NCBI RefSeq assembly: GCF_029813115.1
Contig: NZ_JAPZDS010000017.1
Coordinates: 16,009-80,008, forward strand
Length of the DNA stretch: 64,000 bases
From: Aureimonas sp. SK2
GTDB lineage: Bacteria > Pseudomonadota > Alphaproteobacteria > Rhizobiales > Rhizobiaceae
Reading direction: 5' to 3'
The position numbers and the translations under genes are program-made. A model generated the notes under the pieces. It saw only the letters and a program-made list of their open reading frames with translations, was not told the origin of the DNA and did no database searches. Of the stretch, positions 43,973 through 52,805 are shown piece by piece; position 1 is the first letter of the stretch, and every line of letters starts with the position of its first letter.

Positions 43973-44596
43973 ATGGGGCGTAACAGGAGCTTCGAAGAGA
44001 GCGAAGCACTCGACAGGGCGGTGGAGCGGTTCTGGTCCCATGGCTACGCCGCATCGTCCGTGCGCGACCTCGGAAGGGCCATGGGCATGAACCCGGCGAG
44101 TTTCTACAACGCCTTCGGCGACAAGCGGTCTCTCTTCAAGCGGTCGCTCCAGCACTACCTCGACGGGTCGAGCCGGAAGCGTGTCGCGCTGCTCGACGCG
44201 AGCCCCGCCCCCCGGGAGGCGATCGTCTCCTTCCTTGACGCCGTCGTCGAGGCTTCGGCGCGAAGCCGGGACGGCTGCCTCCTCGTGAACTCGGCGGCGG
44301 AGGTGGCGGCGCATGATCGCGAGCTGGGCGACGACGTCGCGGCCGGCCTGCGCGAGGTGGAGGAGGCTCTTCACAGGGCCGTCCTGCGTGGTCAGGCCGA
44401 CGGCTCCATCTCGAACCGCCTGGATGCCGCGGCTTTCGCAAAGGCCATCCTCGGCACGATCGTCTCGATCCGCGTGATGGCGCGCACGGCCGCAGGCACT
44501 GCCTACCTCCGCGCGCTCGCGGACACACAGATCGCGATGCTGTCGCCGGTTTCGCCCGACGGGATCGGATCGAAGCATCCGACGGCCGGCGGCTGA
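43973..44596 (+). CDS. TetR/AcrR family transcriptional regulator
   Basis: A 207-residue regulator. The helix-turn-helix is SSVRDLGRAMGMNPASFYNAFGDK near residues 30-53, and the C-terminal ligand domain contains SRDGCLLVNSAAEVAAHD. The ATG at 43973 is taken; the frame extends far upstream only as a shadow of the thioredoxin gene. It is divergent from the thioredoxin-CcdA unit and ahead of the peroxiredoxin gene, so it may control both arms of this redox block. Confidence 0.9.
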   Translation: MGRNRSFEESEALDRAVERFWSHGYAASSVRDLGRAMGMNPASFYNAFGDKRSLFKRSLQHYLDGSSRKRVALLDASPAPREAIVSFLDAVVEASARSRDGCLLVNSAAEVAAHDRELGDDVAAGLREVEEALHRAVLRGQADGSISNRLDAAAFAKAILGTIVSIRVMARTAAGTAYLRALADTQIAMLSPVSPDGIGSKHPTAGG

Positions 44597-44643
44597 GACG
44601 CAACGCACCGCCGCACCGCCACCCCCAATCCAAGGACAACGTC

Positions 44644-45177
44644 ATGAACCACACGACCCCGCTTCCCGGCGACAGCGCCCCCGCCCTCAAGTTCCCCGTG
44701 CTCGGAGGGGAGGCGTTCGACCTCTCGGATGCCAAGCCCGAGAATTTCACCGCCATCTTCTTCTATCGCGGGGTTCACTGCCCGATCTGCAAGAGCCAGT
44801 TGGAAGAACTGTCCGGCAAGCTCGAGGCGTTCCATGCGCTGGGCGTCGAGGTCCGCGCGGTCTCGATGGACTCCCGTGAGCGCGCCGAGCGGCAGGCGAC
44901 CGAGTGGAACGTCGGCGCGCTCCCGATCGGATACGGGCTGTCCGAGGAGAGCGCGCACGCCTGGGGCCTCTTCATCTCCGCCAAGGCGAAGGATCCCGAG
45001 CCCGATCGCTTCGCCGAGCCCGGTATCGCCGTCCTGTATCCCGACGGACGCATCTACGCGCTCCATCTACAGAACGTCCCCTTCGCGCGGCCGCGGCTGG
45101 ACGATCTCGTCGGGGGCCTGAAGTTCATCATCGAGAACGACTATCCGGTCCGCGGCTCGGTGCCGACCGGGAACTGA
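44644..45177 (+). CDS. Peroxiredoxin-like AhpC/TSA family protein
   Basis: A 177-residue cytosolic thioredoxin-fold protein. The reactive centre is FYRGVHCPICKSQLEEL, a CxxC in place of the single peroxidatic Cys context PxxxTxxC, so it may act as a peroxidase or a thiol-disulfide enzyme. GVEVRAVSMDS and GIAVLYPDGRIYAL are typical of the AhpC/TSA group. AAGGACAACGTC lies just before the start. It follows the TetR gene by 47 bases. Confidence 0.88.
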   Translation: MNHTTPLPGDSAPALKFPVLGGEAFDLSDAKPENFTAIFFYRGVHCPICKSQLEELSGKLEAFHALGVEVRAVSMDSRERAERQATEWNVGALPIGYGLSEESAHAWGLFISAKAKDPEPDRFAEPGIAVLYPDGRIYALHLQNVPFARPRLDDLVGGLKFIIENDYPVRGSVPTGN

Positions 45178-45241
45178 CGCCCGTCGACGCACCGCATCCC
45201 TGCCGCCCCCGGATCCCCGTTCAGAATACGGAAAACGTCCT

Positions 45242-45958
45242 TTGACCAAACGTCCGACCGTCCGCTTCTCGCCATCTCGCCGGCATGTCGTTCTCAGCCT
45301 CGCCGGACTCGTTCTGTCGGGGTGCGCATCCCTGCCGCGCCAGCAGGCCCGGGCCATTCCGGCCGCGGCTCCCCCGCCGCCGCCGCTAAGGCCCCTCATG
45401 TACGATGCCATGCCGGACGAGGCGTTCCCTGTTCCGGCGGTCGACGTCTCGAAGGTGGACCAGCGCTTCTGGAGAAGCGAAGTCGTGAACACGACGAACG
45501 AGCCCCCGGGGACGCTGGTGGTCGATACTGACGCGAAATATCTCTATTTCACGCAGGCCGATGGCTCCGCGGTGCGCTACGGGATCGGCGTCGGTCGCGA
45601 GGGCTTTTCCTGGTCAGGCCGTGCCAAGGTCCAGTACAAGCGCAAGTGGCCCCGCTGGACGTCGCCGGACGAGATGGTCGCCCGGCAGCCCGAACTCGAG
45701 CCGTACTCCATCGCCAACGGCGGAATGGATCCGGGCCTGACGAACCCCCTCAGCGCGCGTGCCCTCTACATCTTCCAGGACGGCCGCGACACGCTCTACC
45801 GCCTGCATGGGACGCATCAGGAATGGTCGATTGGCCGGGCGGTCTCGTCGGGATGCATCCGCCTCCTGAACCAGGACGTCGCCGACCTCTACGAGCGCGT
45901 CCCCGACGGGACGCCGATCGTGGTGCTGCCGTCCAGCGCTCCCGCGGCTGCCGCTTGA
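45242..45958 (+). CDS. L,D-transpeptidase (YkuD domain), lipoprotein-type signal
   Basis: A 238-residue envelope enzyme. The leader RRHVVLSLAGLVLSGCASL has a lipobox (LSGC), so it is probably lipidated and membrane-anchored. The YkuD catalytic motif is HGTHQEWSIGRAVSSGCIRL with the active Cys in SSGCIR. It cross-links peptidoglycan or attaches proteins to it. The start is TTG at 45242; no ATG is available before the signal peptide. It overlaps the next gene by four bases. Confidence 0.9.
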   Translation: MTKRPTVRFSPSRRHVVLSLAGLVLSGCASLPRQQARAIPAAAPPPPPLRPLMYDAMPDEAFPVPAVDVSKVDQRFWRSEVVNTTNEPPGTLVVDTDAKYLYFTQADGSAVRYGIGVGREGFSWSGRAKVQYKRKWPRWTSPDEMVARQPELEPYSIANGGMDPGLTNPLSARALYIFQDGRDTLYRLHGTHQEWSIGRAVSSGCIRLLNQDVADLYERVPDGTPIVVLPSSAPAAAA

Positions 45959-47142
45959 CGGCGAGCCATCCGAGCGAAGCCCATCCGCGCGGTCGGGGCG
46001 CTCCGCCGCGTCTCCTGCTGCTGGGCGGCGGCCATGCGCATGTCGAGGTGATCAGGCGCCTCGGTCTCGCCCGTGCCGGAAACTGCGAGCCGCTGCTGGT
46101 CTCCCCATCGCGCCTCACGCCCTATTCCGGCATGCTGCCCGGCTTCGTTGCCGGGGACTACGGCTTCGACGACGTCCATGTCGATCTTTCGGCGCTCTGC
46201 GCGGCTTCGGACATTGCCTTTCGGCAGGGCGAGGCCGCGGGCATCGACGCCGAGCGACGGAGCGTCGCCCTCGCCGACGGCTCGGTTCTTTCCTATGACC
46301 TGCTCTCTCTCGACATCGGTTCGCGACCGTCGCATCCGAGCGGCGCCCAAGAGGGTATCGCAGTGAAGCCGATCGCCTCCTTCGCGGAGCGGCTTCCCGA
46401 CATCGACCGACTGGTGCGAAGCGCCGAACATCCCGTCCGCCTTGCTGTCGTGGGTCAGGGAGTAGCGGGCGTGGAGATCGCGTTCGCGCTCCGCCGACGC
46501 TTTGCCCGCAGCCCGGACCGCCGGCCCGTCGAGATCCTGCTGGTCGGGCGTTCGGACGAACCCATGCCATCTCGCGGCGTTCTCGCACGTCGGTTGGTGG
46601 CGAGGGAGCTTCGCAAGGCGGACATCACCACGGTCGATGGCTTCGACGCGGTCGCGTTCTTCGACGGCGTTCTCGTGGCCTCCGACGGACGCCGCCTCGA
46701 CGTCCGGGAGGTGGTCTGGACGACCTCGAGCGCGGCACCGCCCTGGCTTCGGTCCAGCGGTCTCGCTCTCGACGAACGCGGCTTCGTGCGCGTCGACCGT
46801 CACCTGCGTTCGGTTTCGCATCCCGCGGTGTTCGCCGCGGGCGACGTCGCATCCCTTTACGATCCACGCCCGAAGTCGGGCGTCTTCGCAGTTCGAGCCG
46901 GACCCGTCCTCCACCACAACCTTCGGCAGGCGCTGTCCGATGCGCCGCTGCGCGCCTTTCGGCCGCAGCGGCACTGGCTGGCGTTGATCTCGCTCGCGAA
47001 CGGGAGCGCGATCGCCGACAAGTGGGGACTGGCGGCGAGTGGGCGCTGGGTCGCTCGCTGGAAGCGCTGGAGCGACACGAGTTTCGTCGAGCGCTACGCA
47101 ATCCCGCCGCGCGCTCCATCACGAGGAGGCAACCGCCCATGA
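45955..47142 (+). CDS. FAD-dependent pyridine nucleotide oxidoreductase (NDH-2/SelD-N-like)
   Basis: A 395-residue flavoprotein. FAD motif RLLLLGGGHAHVEVIRRLG, the SPSRLTPYSGMLPGFVAGDY stretch typical of the group fused to SelD in some bacteria, NAD motif LAVVGQGVAGVEIAFALRRR and HPAVFAAGDVASL. It lacks a redox disulfide. The TTG at 45955 overlaps the transpeptidase stop (TTGA); no ATG is close. The last bases overlap the YnjB-like start. It presumably oxidises NAD(P)H to feed a quinone or a small acceptor connected to this cluster. Confidence 0.85.
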   Translation: MTASHPSEAHPRGRGAPPRLLLLGGGHAHVEVIRRLGLARAGNCEPLLVSPSRLTPYSGMLPGFVAGDYGFDDVHVDLSALCAASDIAFRQGEAAGIDAERRSVALADGSVLSYDLLSLDIGSRPSHPSGAQEGIAVKPIASFAERLPDIDRLVRSAEHPVRLAVVGQGVAGVEIAFALRRRFARSPDRRPVEILLVGRSDEPMPSRGVLARRLVARELRKADITTVDGFDAVAFFDGVLVASDGRRLDVREVVWTTSSAAPPWLRSSGLALDERGFVRVDRHLRSVSHPAVFAAGDVASLYDPRPKSGVFAVRAGPVLHHNLRQALSDAPLRAFRPQRHWLALISLANGSAIADKWGLAASGRWVARWKRWSDTSFVERYAIPPRAPSRGGNRP

Positions 47143-48380
47143 GACGAGCGAAGCATCTGACCCTTGCCGCCGCCCTGGCCCTCATGCTCCTACCGTCTGC
47201 GCTCCCGGCGGGACCCGCGCATGCGGTCGAGACGGCGTCGCCCGAATGGCAAGCGACGCTCGCCGCGGCGAGGAACCAGTCCGTCCAGTTCCATGCCTGG
47301 GGCGGGTCGCCCAACATCAACGACTTCATCGCCTGGGCCGGCGGCGTCGTCAGAGACCGCTTCGGCATCACGCTGAACCACGTGAAGCTCGAGGACACCG
47401 CGACCGCGGTCTCGGCGATCGTCGCCGAGAAGGCGGCCGGGCGCCTTCAGGGCGGATCGGTGGATCTCGTGTGGATCAACGGAGAGAACTTCGCGTCCCT
47501 CAAGGAGCAGGGGCTGCTGGCGGACGGCTTCGCGACGGAATTGCCGAACTGGCGCTACGTCGATACCATTAACCCTGGGATCACGACGGACTTCACGCTG
47601 CCGATCGAAGGGCAGGAGTCTCCCTGGGGCCGCGCGAAGCTCGTGTTCTTCTACGATTCCGCGCGCACCGCCGAGGCGGACCTGCCCCCCTCCACCGCGG
47701 ACCTCATGACTTTTGCCAAGGCCCATTCCGGGCGCTTCTCCTATCCGGCGCCGCCCGACTTCGTCGGATCGTCCTTCCTGAAGCAGGTGCTTCTCGAACA
47801 GGTCGCCGACAGCAGCCTCCTCGAGCGCCCCGTGGACGAAGCGACGTTCGCCAGCGTGACGGCCCCCCTCTGGGCCTATCTCGACGCGCTAAAACCTCTC
47901 CTGTGGCGTGGGGGGCGCGACTTTCCGGCCAACTACCCGGCCATGAAACAGCTCCTCGCCGACGGTGAACTCGACATCATCTTCGCCTTCAATCCCGGGG
48001 AGGCCTCCGCGGGGATCGCGGCGGGCGAGTTGCCCGACACGGTGCGTTCCTTCACCTTCGCCGGCGGGACCCTCGGCAACACGCACTACGTGGCGATCCC
48101 CTTCAACTCGGGCTCACAGGCGGCCGCGAAGGTCGTCGCCGACTTCCTCCTTTCGCCGGAGGCGCAGCTCCGTAAGGAGGATCCGGCCCATTGGGGCGAC
48201 CCGACCGTACTCGACATGGCCAAGCTGCCGCAGCCCGAGCGCGCCGCATTCGAGGGGCTCGACCTCGGTCCGGCCACGCTGCGGGCATCCGAGCTCGGCC
48301 CGGTCCTGTCCGAGCCTCATCCCAGTTGGATGACCCGCCTCGAAGCCGAGTGGATGAAGCGCTACGGCACGGGACGATGA
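47139..48380 (+). CDS. ynjB: ABC importer binding protein, YnjB-like
   Basis: A 413-residue periplasmic protein, with signal peptide LTLAAALALMLLPSALPAGP cleaving after AHA. QSVQFHAWGGSPNINDFIAW, GGSVDLVWINGENFASLKEQGLL and ESPWGRAKLVFFYDSA are hallmarks of the YnjB group (COG4134). E. coli YnjB has 388 residues. The ATG overlaps the previous stop. The substrate is unknown in any organism to my knowledge; a relation to thiamine-type importers is only distant. Confidence 0.88.
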   Translation: MRRAKHLTLAAALALMLLPSALPAGPAHAVETASPEWQATLAAARNQSVQFHAWGGSPNINDFIAWAGGVVRDRFGITLNHVKLEDTATAVSAIVAEKAAGRLQGGSVDLVWINGENFASLKEQGLLADGFATELPNWRYVDTINPGITTDFTLPIEGQESPWGRAKLVFFYDSARTAEADLPPSTADLMTFAKAHSGRFSYPAPPDFVGSSFLKQVLLEQVADSSLLERPVDEATFASVTAPLWAYLDALKPLLWRGGRDFPANYPAMKQLLADGELDIIFAFNPGEASAGIAAGELPDTVRSFTFAGGTLGNTHYVAIPFNSGSQAAAKVVADFLLSPEAQLRKEDPAHWGDPTVLDMAKLPQPERAAFEGLDLGPATLRASELGPVLSEPHPSWMTRLEAEWMKRYGTGR

Positions 48381-50116
48381 TGCGGGTGGCGAGGACGAGC
48401 GCAGGCCCGGGGATCGGGACGGCGGCCGGACGGGGGTCCGGTCCCGTCGCCATCGGCGTCGCGCTACTCCTCGCCGCACCCGTCGTGGCAGGGCTGCTCG
48501 GCGTTCTCCTGCCGGCCTTCGGCTTCCTTCCGGCGCTCGGTGGCTCGTCGGCGACCACGGCGCCCTTTCGCGCCCTGTTCGCCGAGCCGGGTCTTGCGGC
48601 GTCGGTGACCCTGTCCCTCGTGACCGGGCTGGCGACCACGCTCGTGTCGGTCGGGGCGACCGCTCTGTTCCTTGCGTCCTTCTTCGGCACGCGGACATTC
48701 GCCCTCGTCCGGCGCCTCCTGTCCCCGGCGCTTTCCGTGCCGCACGCGGCGGCCGCCTTCGGCCTCGCCTTCTTGATCGCGCCCTCGGGACTGTTCATGC
48801 GGGCCGTCGCCGGCCCGTTCGGCCTCGACCGCCCCCCGGACCTTCTCATCGTCGGCGATCCCTGGGGACTGGCGCTCATGTCGGGCCTAGTCGCCAAGGA
48901 ACTGCCCTTCCTGCTCCTCGTCGCCATCGCCGCCCTGCCGCAGGTCGATCCCGAACGCCGGATGATGGTGGCCCGGTCCCTGGGGTACGGGCGCGTCGCC
49001 GGCTTCCTCACCTGCGTCTGGCCGGCCGTCTACCGTCAGATCCGACTGCCCGTCCTGGCGGTCGCGGCATACGGTTCCTCGGTCGTCGACGTCGCCTTGA
49101 TCCTCGGCCCCTCCCTCCCGCCGACACTCGCCGTGCGTCTGGTCCGCTGGATGTCGGATCCCGACCTGTCCTTCCGTTTCCTCGCGTCCGCGGGTGCGAT
49201 CCTGCAACTCGGCGTGACCCTCACCGTGGTGGTCGCCTGGCTCGCGGTCGAGCGGGCGGCCGGAACGGCGATGGCGATCATCGAAAACACTGGACGGCGC
49301 GGACAAGCGGGCGGGGCGGTTCGTTTCGCGGCCGCGGGCGTCGTCGGCCTTGCCCTGTCGACGGTCGGCGCCGGTCTCGTCGTTCTGGCGCTCTGGTCTG
49401 CTGCCGGGCTCTGGCAGTTCCCCGACCTTCTTCCCGCCGAGCTGTCGGGAACGACCTGGCTCCGGGCCTGGGCAAGCGCGTCGGGCCCGATGATCACCAC
49501 TCTTGCCGTCGCCGCGACGTCGGCCCTGATCGCGCTCGTCCTCGTCGTCGCCCTTCTCGAGTCCCACCGCCGGAGCCAGCGCGGGGACAGCATCCGACTG
49601 CCCCGGGTGATGGCTGGGCTGATCTACCTGCCGCTCGTCGTGCCGCAGGTCGCGTTTCTGTTCGGCCTTCAGATCCTCGTCCTGTCGCTGGGGGCCGAGG
49701 CGTCCCTTTCGCTTCTCGTCGCGACGCATCTGGTCTTCGTCGTGCCCTATGTGACGCTCGCGCTGGCGGCGCCCTGGTATGCGCTCGATCCACGCTACGA
49801 ACGGGTCGCGGCGGGTCTCGGGACGTCGCGCCTACGCTCGCTCCTGCGCGTCCGGCTGCCGATGCTGGCCGCGGCGCTGGCCACCGCCTTCGCCATCGGC
49901 TTCTCCGTCTCGGTCGGCCAGTACCTGCCTACCCTCCTCATCGGCGCCGGACGCTTCCCGACGATCACGACGGAAGCCGTGGCGCTCTCGTCGGGCGGCA
50001 ACCCGCGCATCGTCGGCACGTATGCGTTGCTCCAGACGCTGCTGCCGATGATCGTGTTCATCCTCGCCGGCAGCGTCCCCATGCTCTTCGCCGCGAAACC
50101 GAGACGGGCGACGTGA
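48377..50116 (+). CDS. ynjC: ABC importer permease, YnjC-like, two fused channel domains
   Basis: A 579-residue membrane protein with about twelve hydrophobic segments. The first half holds the docking loop MMVARSLGYGRVAGFLTCVWP, and the second half YERVAAGLGTSRLRSLLRVRLP. One chain thus makes the complete channel. E. coli YnjC is somewhat shorter (511). The ATG at 48377 overlaps the YnjB stop, and the end overlaps the ATPase GTG. Confidence 0.87.
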   Translation: MMRVARTSAGPGIGTAAGRGSGPVAIGVALLLAAPVVAGLLGVLLPAFGFLPALGGSSATTAPFRALFAEPGLAASVTLSLVTGLATTLVSVGATALFLASFFGTRTFALVRRLLSPALSVPHAAAAFGLAFLIAPSGLFMRAVAGPFGLDRPPDLLIVGDPWGLALMSGLVAKELPFLLLVAIAALPQVDPERRMMVARSLGYGRVAGFLTCVWPAVYRQIRLPVLAVAAYGSSVVDVALILGPSLPPTLAVRLVRWMSDPDLSFRFLASAGAILQLGVTLTVVVAWLAVERAAGTAMAIIENTGRRGQAGGAVRFAAAGVVGLALSTVGAGLVVLALWSAAGLWQFPDLLPAELSGTTWLRAWASASGPMITTLAVAATSALIALVLVVALLESHRRSQRGDSIRLPRVMAGLIYLPLVVPQVAFLFGLQILVLSLGAEASLSLLVATHLVFVVPYVTLALAAPWYALDPRYERVAAGLGTSRLRSLLRVRLPMLAAALATAFAIGFSVSVGQYLPTLLIGAGRFPTITTEAVALSSGGNPRIVGTYALLQTLLPMIVFILAGSVPMLFAAKPRRAT

Positions 50117-50763
50117 CGGTGACCGCGGGCGATGGGAACATCAAGCTTGAAGCGGTCCGCATCTCGCTGCGCGGGCGGCTTCTGCTGGACATCGATGCGG
50201 CGATCGAGGCTGGGAGCGTCCTGACCATTCGCGGCCCGTCCGGCTCCGGCAAGTCGAGCCTGTTCGCGCTTCTGGCAGGCTTCCTGGACCCGAGCTTCAC
50301 GGCCTCCGGCAAGGCGATCCTCGGCGGCCGCGATATTCTCACGCTGGCGCCCGAAGCGCGCGGCGTCGGCTTGATGTTCCAGGACGCCCTTCTGTTTCCG
50401 CATATGAGCGTCGGCCGCAACCTCACCTTCGCGATCCCTGCCGTCAGGCCCGGGCGCGGCCTCCGTAAGGCGATGGCGGAGGACATGCTGGCGGGGCTTG
50501 GGCTCGCCGGAACCTTCGACCGCTCCCCCATGACCCTGTCCGGCGGCCAGGCGGCTCGCGTGTCGCTGGCGCGGACGCTCCTCAGTGAGCCGCGGCTGCT
50601 CCTCCTCGACGAACCCTTCTCGCGTCTCGATGCCGCCCTGCGACCGGAGATCCGCGCATTGGTGTTCCGCGAGGTCGCGACACGCCGCATTCCCGCGCTT
50701 CTCGTCACGCACGATGCCGATGACACTCCAACGGACGGGAAGGTCATCGAGATCGGCGGCTGA
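50113..50763 (+). CDS. ynjD: ABC importer ATPase, YnjD-like
   Basis: A short 216-residue ATPase, matching E. coli YnjD (217). Walker [11 protein letters not shown]-loop MFQDALLFPH, signature LSGGQAARV, Walker B LLLLDEPFSRLDAAL and H-loop VTHDADDT. There is no accessory regulatory domain. The GTG at 50113 overlaps the permease stop. It closes the plus-strand redox/transport arm, about 100 bases before arsR. Confidence 0.88.
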   Translation: MTVTAGDGNIKLEAVRISLRGRLLLDIDAAIEAGSVLTIRGPSGSGKSSLFALLAGFLDPSFTASGKAILGGRDILTLAPEARGVGLMFQDALLFPHMSVGRNLTFAIPAVRPGRGLRKAMAEDMLAGLGLAGTFDRSPMTLSGGQAARVSLARTLLSEPRLLLLDEPFSRLDAALRPEIRALVFREVATRRIPALLVTHDADDTPTDGKVIEIGG

Positions 50764-50845
50764 ACGAATTGAAGAGTGTGCTCCGAGAGCTGCGTAGCCA
50801 ATGGTCCCATGCGCTCGTTGGCAACCAGACTTGAACATTACAACT

Positions 50846-50858
50846 ATATTTGCAATAT
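50846..50858. promoter_or_regulatory. ArsR operator candidate
   Basis: 5-base arms ATATT and AATAT around TGC lie 8-20 bases ahead of the arsR start, in a clearly A+T-rich patch (about 50830-50860) that also holds TTGAAC near 50831. Known ArsR boxes are A+T-rich imperfect inverted repeats containing TTGC/GCAA, so autorepression relieved by arsenite is likely. Confidence 0.5.
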
Positions 50859-50865
50859 CGCAGGA

Positions 50866-51219
50866 ATGAACGACGACTCAGCCGTTGCAGCCTTGTCCGC
50901 CCTTGCTCACGCCGACCGTCTCTCGGCCTTCCGGATGCTCGTCCGTGCCGGCCCGAACGGCATGCCGTCCGGCGAGATCGCCGAGGCGTTGTCCATCGCG
51001 CCGACGCGGATGAGCTTCCACCTCGCGACACTGGAACGCGCCAAGCTCCTGCGCTCGTGGCGGGACGGGCGCCGCATCCTCTACGCCGCGAGCTACGACG
51101 ACATGCGCCAGCTCCTCGCCTTCCTGACGGAGGACTGCTGTTCGGGGAACCCGGAGATCTGCGGGAATCTCGGCGCCGACCTTCTCGCCCCCTCCTGCCC
51201 GTCGGAGACATGCTCGTGA
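50866..51219 (+). CDS. arsR: ArsR family arsenic-responsive repressor
   Basis: A 117-residue winged-helix repressor. The recognition helix is GEIAEALSIAPTRMSFHLATLERA; the C-terminal DCCSGNPEICG holds three Cys in CCx6C, close to the C-terminal arsenite site of Acidithiobacillus-type ArsR. The classical CVCDLC site of R773 ArsR is absent. The ATG at 50866 is preferred because upstream frame positions cover the A+T-rich operator, although AGGA lies unusually close. It leads a five-gene ars operon. Confidence 0.9.
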   Translation: MNDDSAVAALSALAHADRLSAFRMLVRAGPNGMPSGEIAEALSIAPTRMSFHLATLERAKLLRSWRDGRRILYAASYDDMRQLLAFLTEDCCSGNPEICGNLGADLLAPSCPSETCS

Positions 51220-51623
51220 CCGTCACGATCTACCACAACCCCGCCTGCGGCACGTCGCGCAACACGCTGGAGATGATCCGCCAGTCCGGCGAGGAGCCGG
51301 AGGTCGTCGAGTACCTGAAGGCTCCCCCGAGCCGCGAGCGGCTGGTCGAACTGATCCACGCCATGGGCATCCGCCCGCGCGACCTCCTGCGCGAGAAGGG
51401 CACGCCCTACGCCGAACTCGGCCTTGAGGACCAGACGCTGGCCGACGACGCACTCCTCGACGCCATGATGGCGCACCCGATCCTGATCAACCGCCCGATC
51501 GTCGTGACGGACAGGGGCGCCGCGCTCTGCCGCCCGTCGGAGAGGGTGCTGCCGCTTCTCGACAACCCCGTCGCCACCTTCACCAAGGAGGACGGGGAAA
51601 CCGTTGGAGGCTATCGGGCATGA
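51216..51623 (+). CDS. arsC: Arsenate reductase (glutaredoxin-coupled ArsC)
   Basis: A 135-residue enzyme reducing arsenate to arsenite. The catalytic Cys is residue 11 in YHNPACGTSRNTL; LINRPIVVT and ALCRPSERVL supply the later Arg-rich anion site. The GTG at 51216 overlaps the arsR stop (GTGA) with GGAG eight bases upstream; the ATG at 51210 is too near that site. It overlaps the next gene by four bases. Confidence 0.94.
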   Translation: MTVTIYHNPACGTSRNTLEMIRQSGEEPEVVEYLKAPPSRERLVELIHAMGIRPRDLLREKGTPYAELGLEDQTLADDALLDAMMAHPILINRPIVVTDRGAALCRPSERVLPLLDNPVATFTKEDGETVGGYRA

Positions 51624-52063
51624 TGCCGAGGCTTGACGCGACCGCCGTCGACGATCCGGCCGGTCTCGTCGGCCTCCTGTCTGCGGCGGGGCTGCCGACC
51701 GAGGACGTGGCGGAGCCCGGCCGGGTAATCCTGCGCTACGCCAACGAGGGCCGCGAGTTCGTCGGGATCGGAGGCTTCGAGCCCCTTGGGTCCGCCGTCC
51801 TCCTGCGATCCATAGCCGTCGTTCCCGACCACTGGGGGCACGGCATCGGCCGGTCCATCACCGCCGATCTGATGGGGCGGGCCCGGCAGCGGGGCGCGAC
51901 TGACGCGTTCGCCTTCACGACCAGGGAACGCCCCTTCCTCGCGGCGCTCGGCTTCCAGCGCGTCGAACGGACGGAAGCGCCCGCCGCGGTGCTCGCGACC
52001 CGGCAGGCCATGGGCCTGTGTTCGGCCTCGGCCGTCCTGTGGCGGAAGGAAACCGGACGATGA
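51620..52063 (+). CDS. arsN2: GNAT acetyltransferase, ArsN2 type
   Basis: A 147-residue acetyltransferase with the acetyl-CoA loop [19 protein letters not shown] and a C-terminal [20 protein letters not shown]. Its size and position between arsC and arsH match ArsN2, a common but poorly defined ars-operon member. It may acetylate an organoarsenical; ArsN1, a relative, acetylates arsinothricin and phosphinothricin. The ATG overlaps the arsC stop. Confidence 0.85.
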   Translation: MMPRLDATAVDDPAGLVGLLSAAGLPTEDVAEPGRVILRYANEGREFVGIGGFEPLGSAVLLRSIAVVPDHWGHGIGRSITADLMGRARQRGATDAFAFTTRERPFLAALGFQRVERTEAPAAVLATRQAMGLCSASAVLWRKETGR

Positions 52064-52785
52064 CGGACCCCGCCGCCCTCGACCTGTCCTCCGTCGACTT
52101 CGACCAGCTCCGCCCGATCGACGGGAGCGCGCTCGCCGGCCCCAGCGCACCGACGCACCCGCCGCGCATCCTCGTCCTCTACGGCTCGATCCGCGAGCGG
52201 TCCTATTCCCGCCTCCTGTCCGAGGAGGCCGGTCGCCTGCTTCGCTGGTTCGGCTGCGAGGTGCGCACCTTCGACCCTCGCGGCGTGCCGCTCCCCGACG
52301 GGGCGGAACCCGACCACCCGAAGGTCGCGGAACTGCGCGACCTCGCCGACTGGTCCGAGGGCATGGTGTGGGTCAGCCCGGAGCGCCACGGGGCCATGAC
52401 CGGGATCATGAAGTCGCAGATCGACTGGATTCCCTTGACCCTCGGCGCCAAGCGTCCGACGCAGGGCAAGACGCTGGCCGTCATGGAGGTGTCGGGCGGC
52501 TCGCAGAGCTTCAACGCCGTAAACCAGATGCGCATCCTCGGCCGCTGGATGCGCATGGTGACGATCCCGAACCAGTCGTCGGTCCCAAAGGCGTTCCTCG
52601 AGTTCGACGAGGTGGGGCGCATGAAGCCGTCCGCTTATTTCAGCCGCGTCGTCGATGTCTGCGAGGAACTGGTGAAGTTCACCCACCTCGTGCGCGGTCG
52701 CTCGGACTACCTCACGGACCGCTACTCCGAGCGCGTCGAGAGCGCCGAGCAACTCTCGACGCGCGTGAACCAGCGCACCCTCTGA
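52060..52785 (+). CDS. arsH: ArsH NADPH-dependent FMN reductase/organoarsenical oxidase
   Basis: A 241-residue flavodoxin-like enzyme. The FMN phosphate loop is [16 protein letters not shown], followed by [20 protein letters not shown] and the C-terminal [19 protein letters not shown] typical of ArsH. Known members oxidise trivalent methylarsenicals. The ATG at 52060 overlaps the acetyltransferase stop; an in-frame ATG at 52018 lies inside that gene. Confidence 0.93.
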   Translation: MTDPAALDLSSVDFDQLRPIDGSALAGPSAPTHPPRILVLYGSIRERSYSRLLSEEAGRLLRWFGCEVRTFDPRGVPLPDGAEPDHPKVAELRDLADWSEGMVWVSPERHGAMTGIMKSQIDWIPLTLGAKRPTQGKTLAVMEVSGGSQSFNAVNQMRILGRWMRMVTIPNQSSVPKAFLEFDEVGRMKPSAYFSRVVDVCEELVKFTHLVRGRSDYLTDRYSERVESAEQLSTRVNQRTL

Positions 52786-52805
52786 TCCTCTTCCCCGGAC
52801 CGTCC

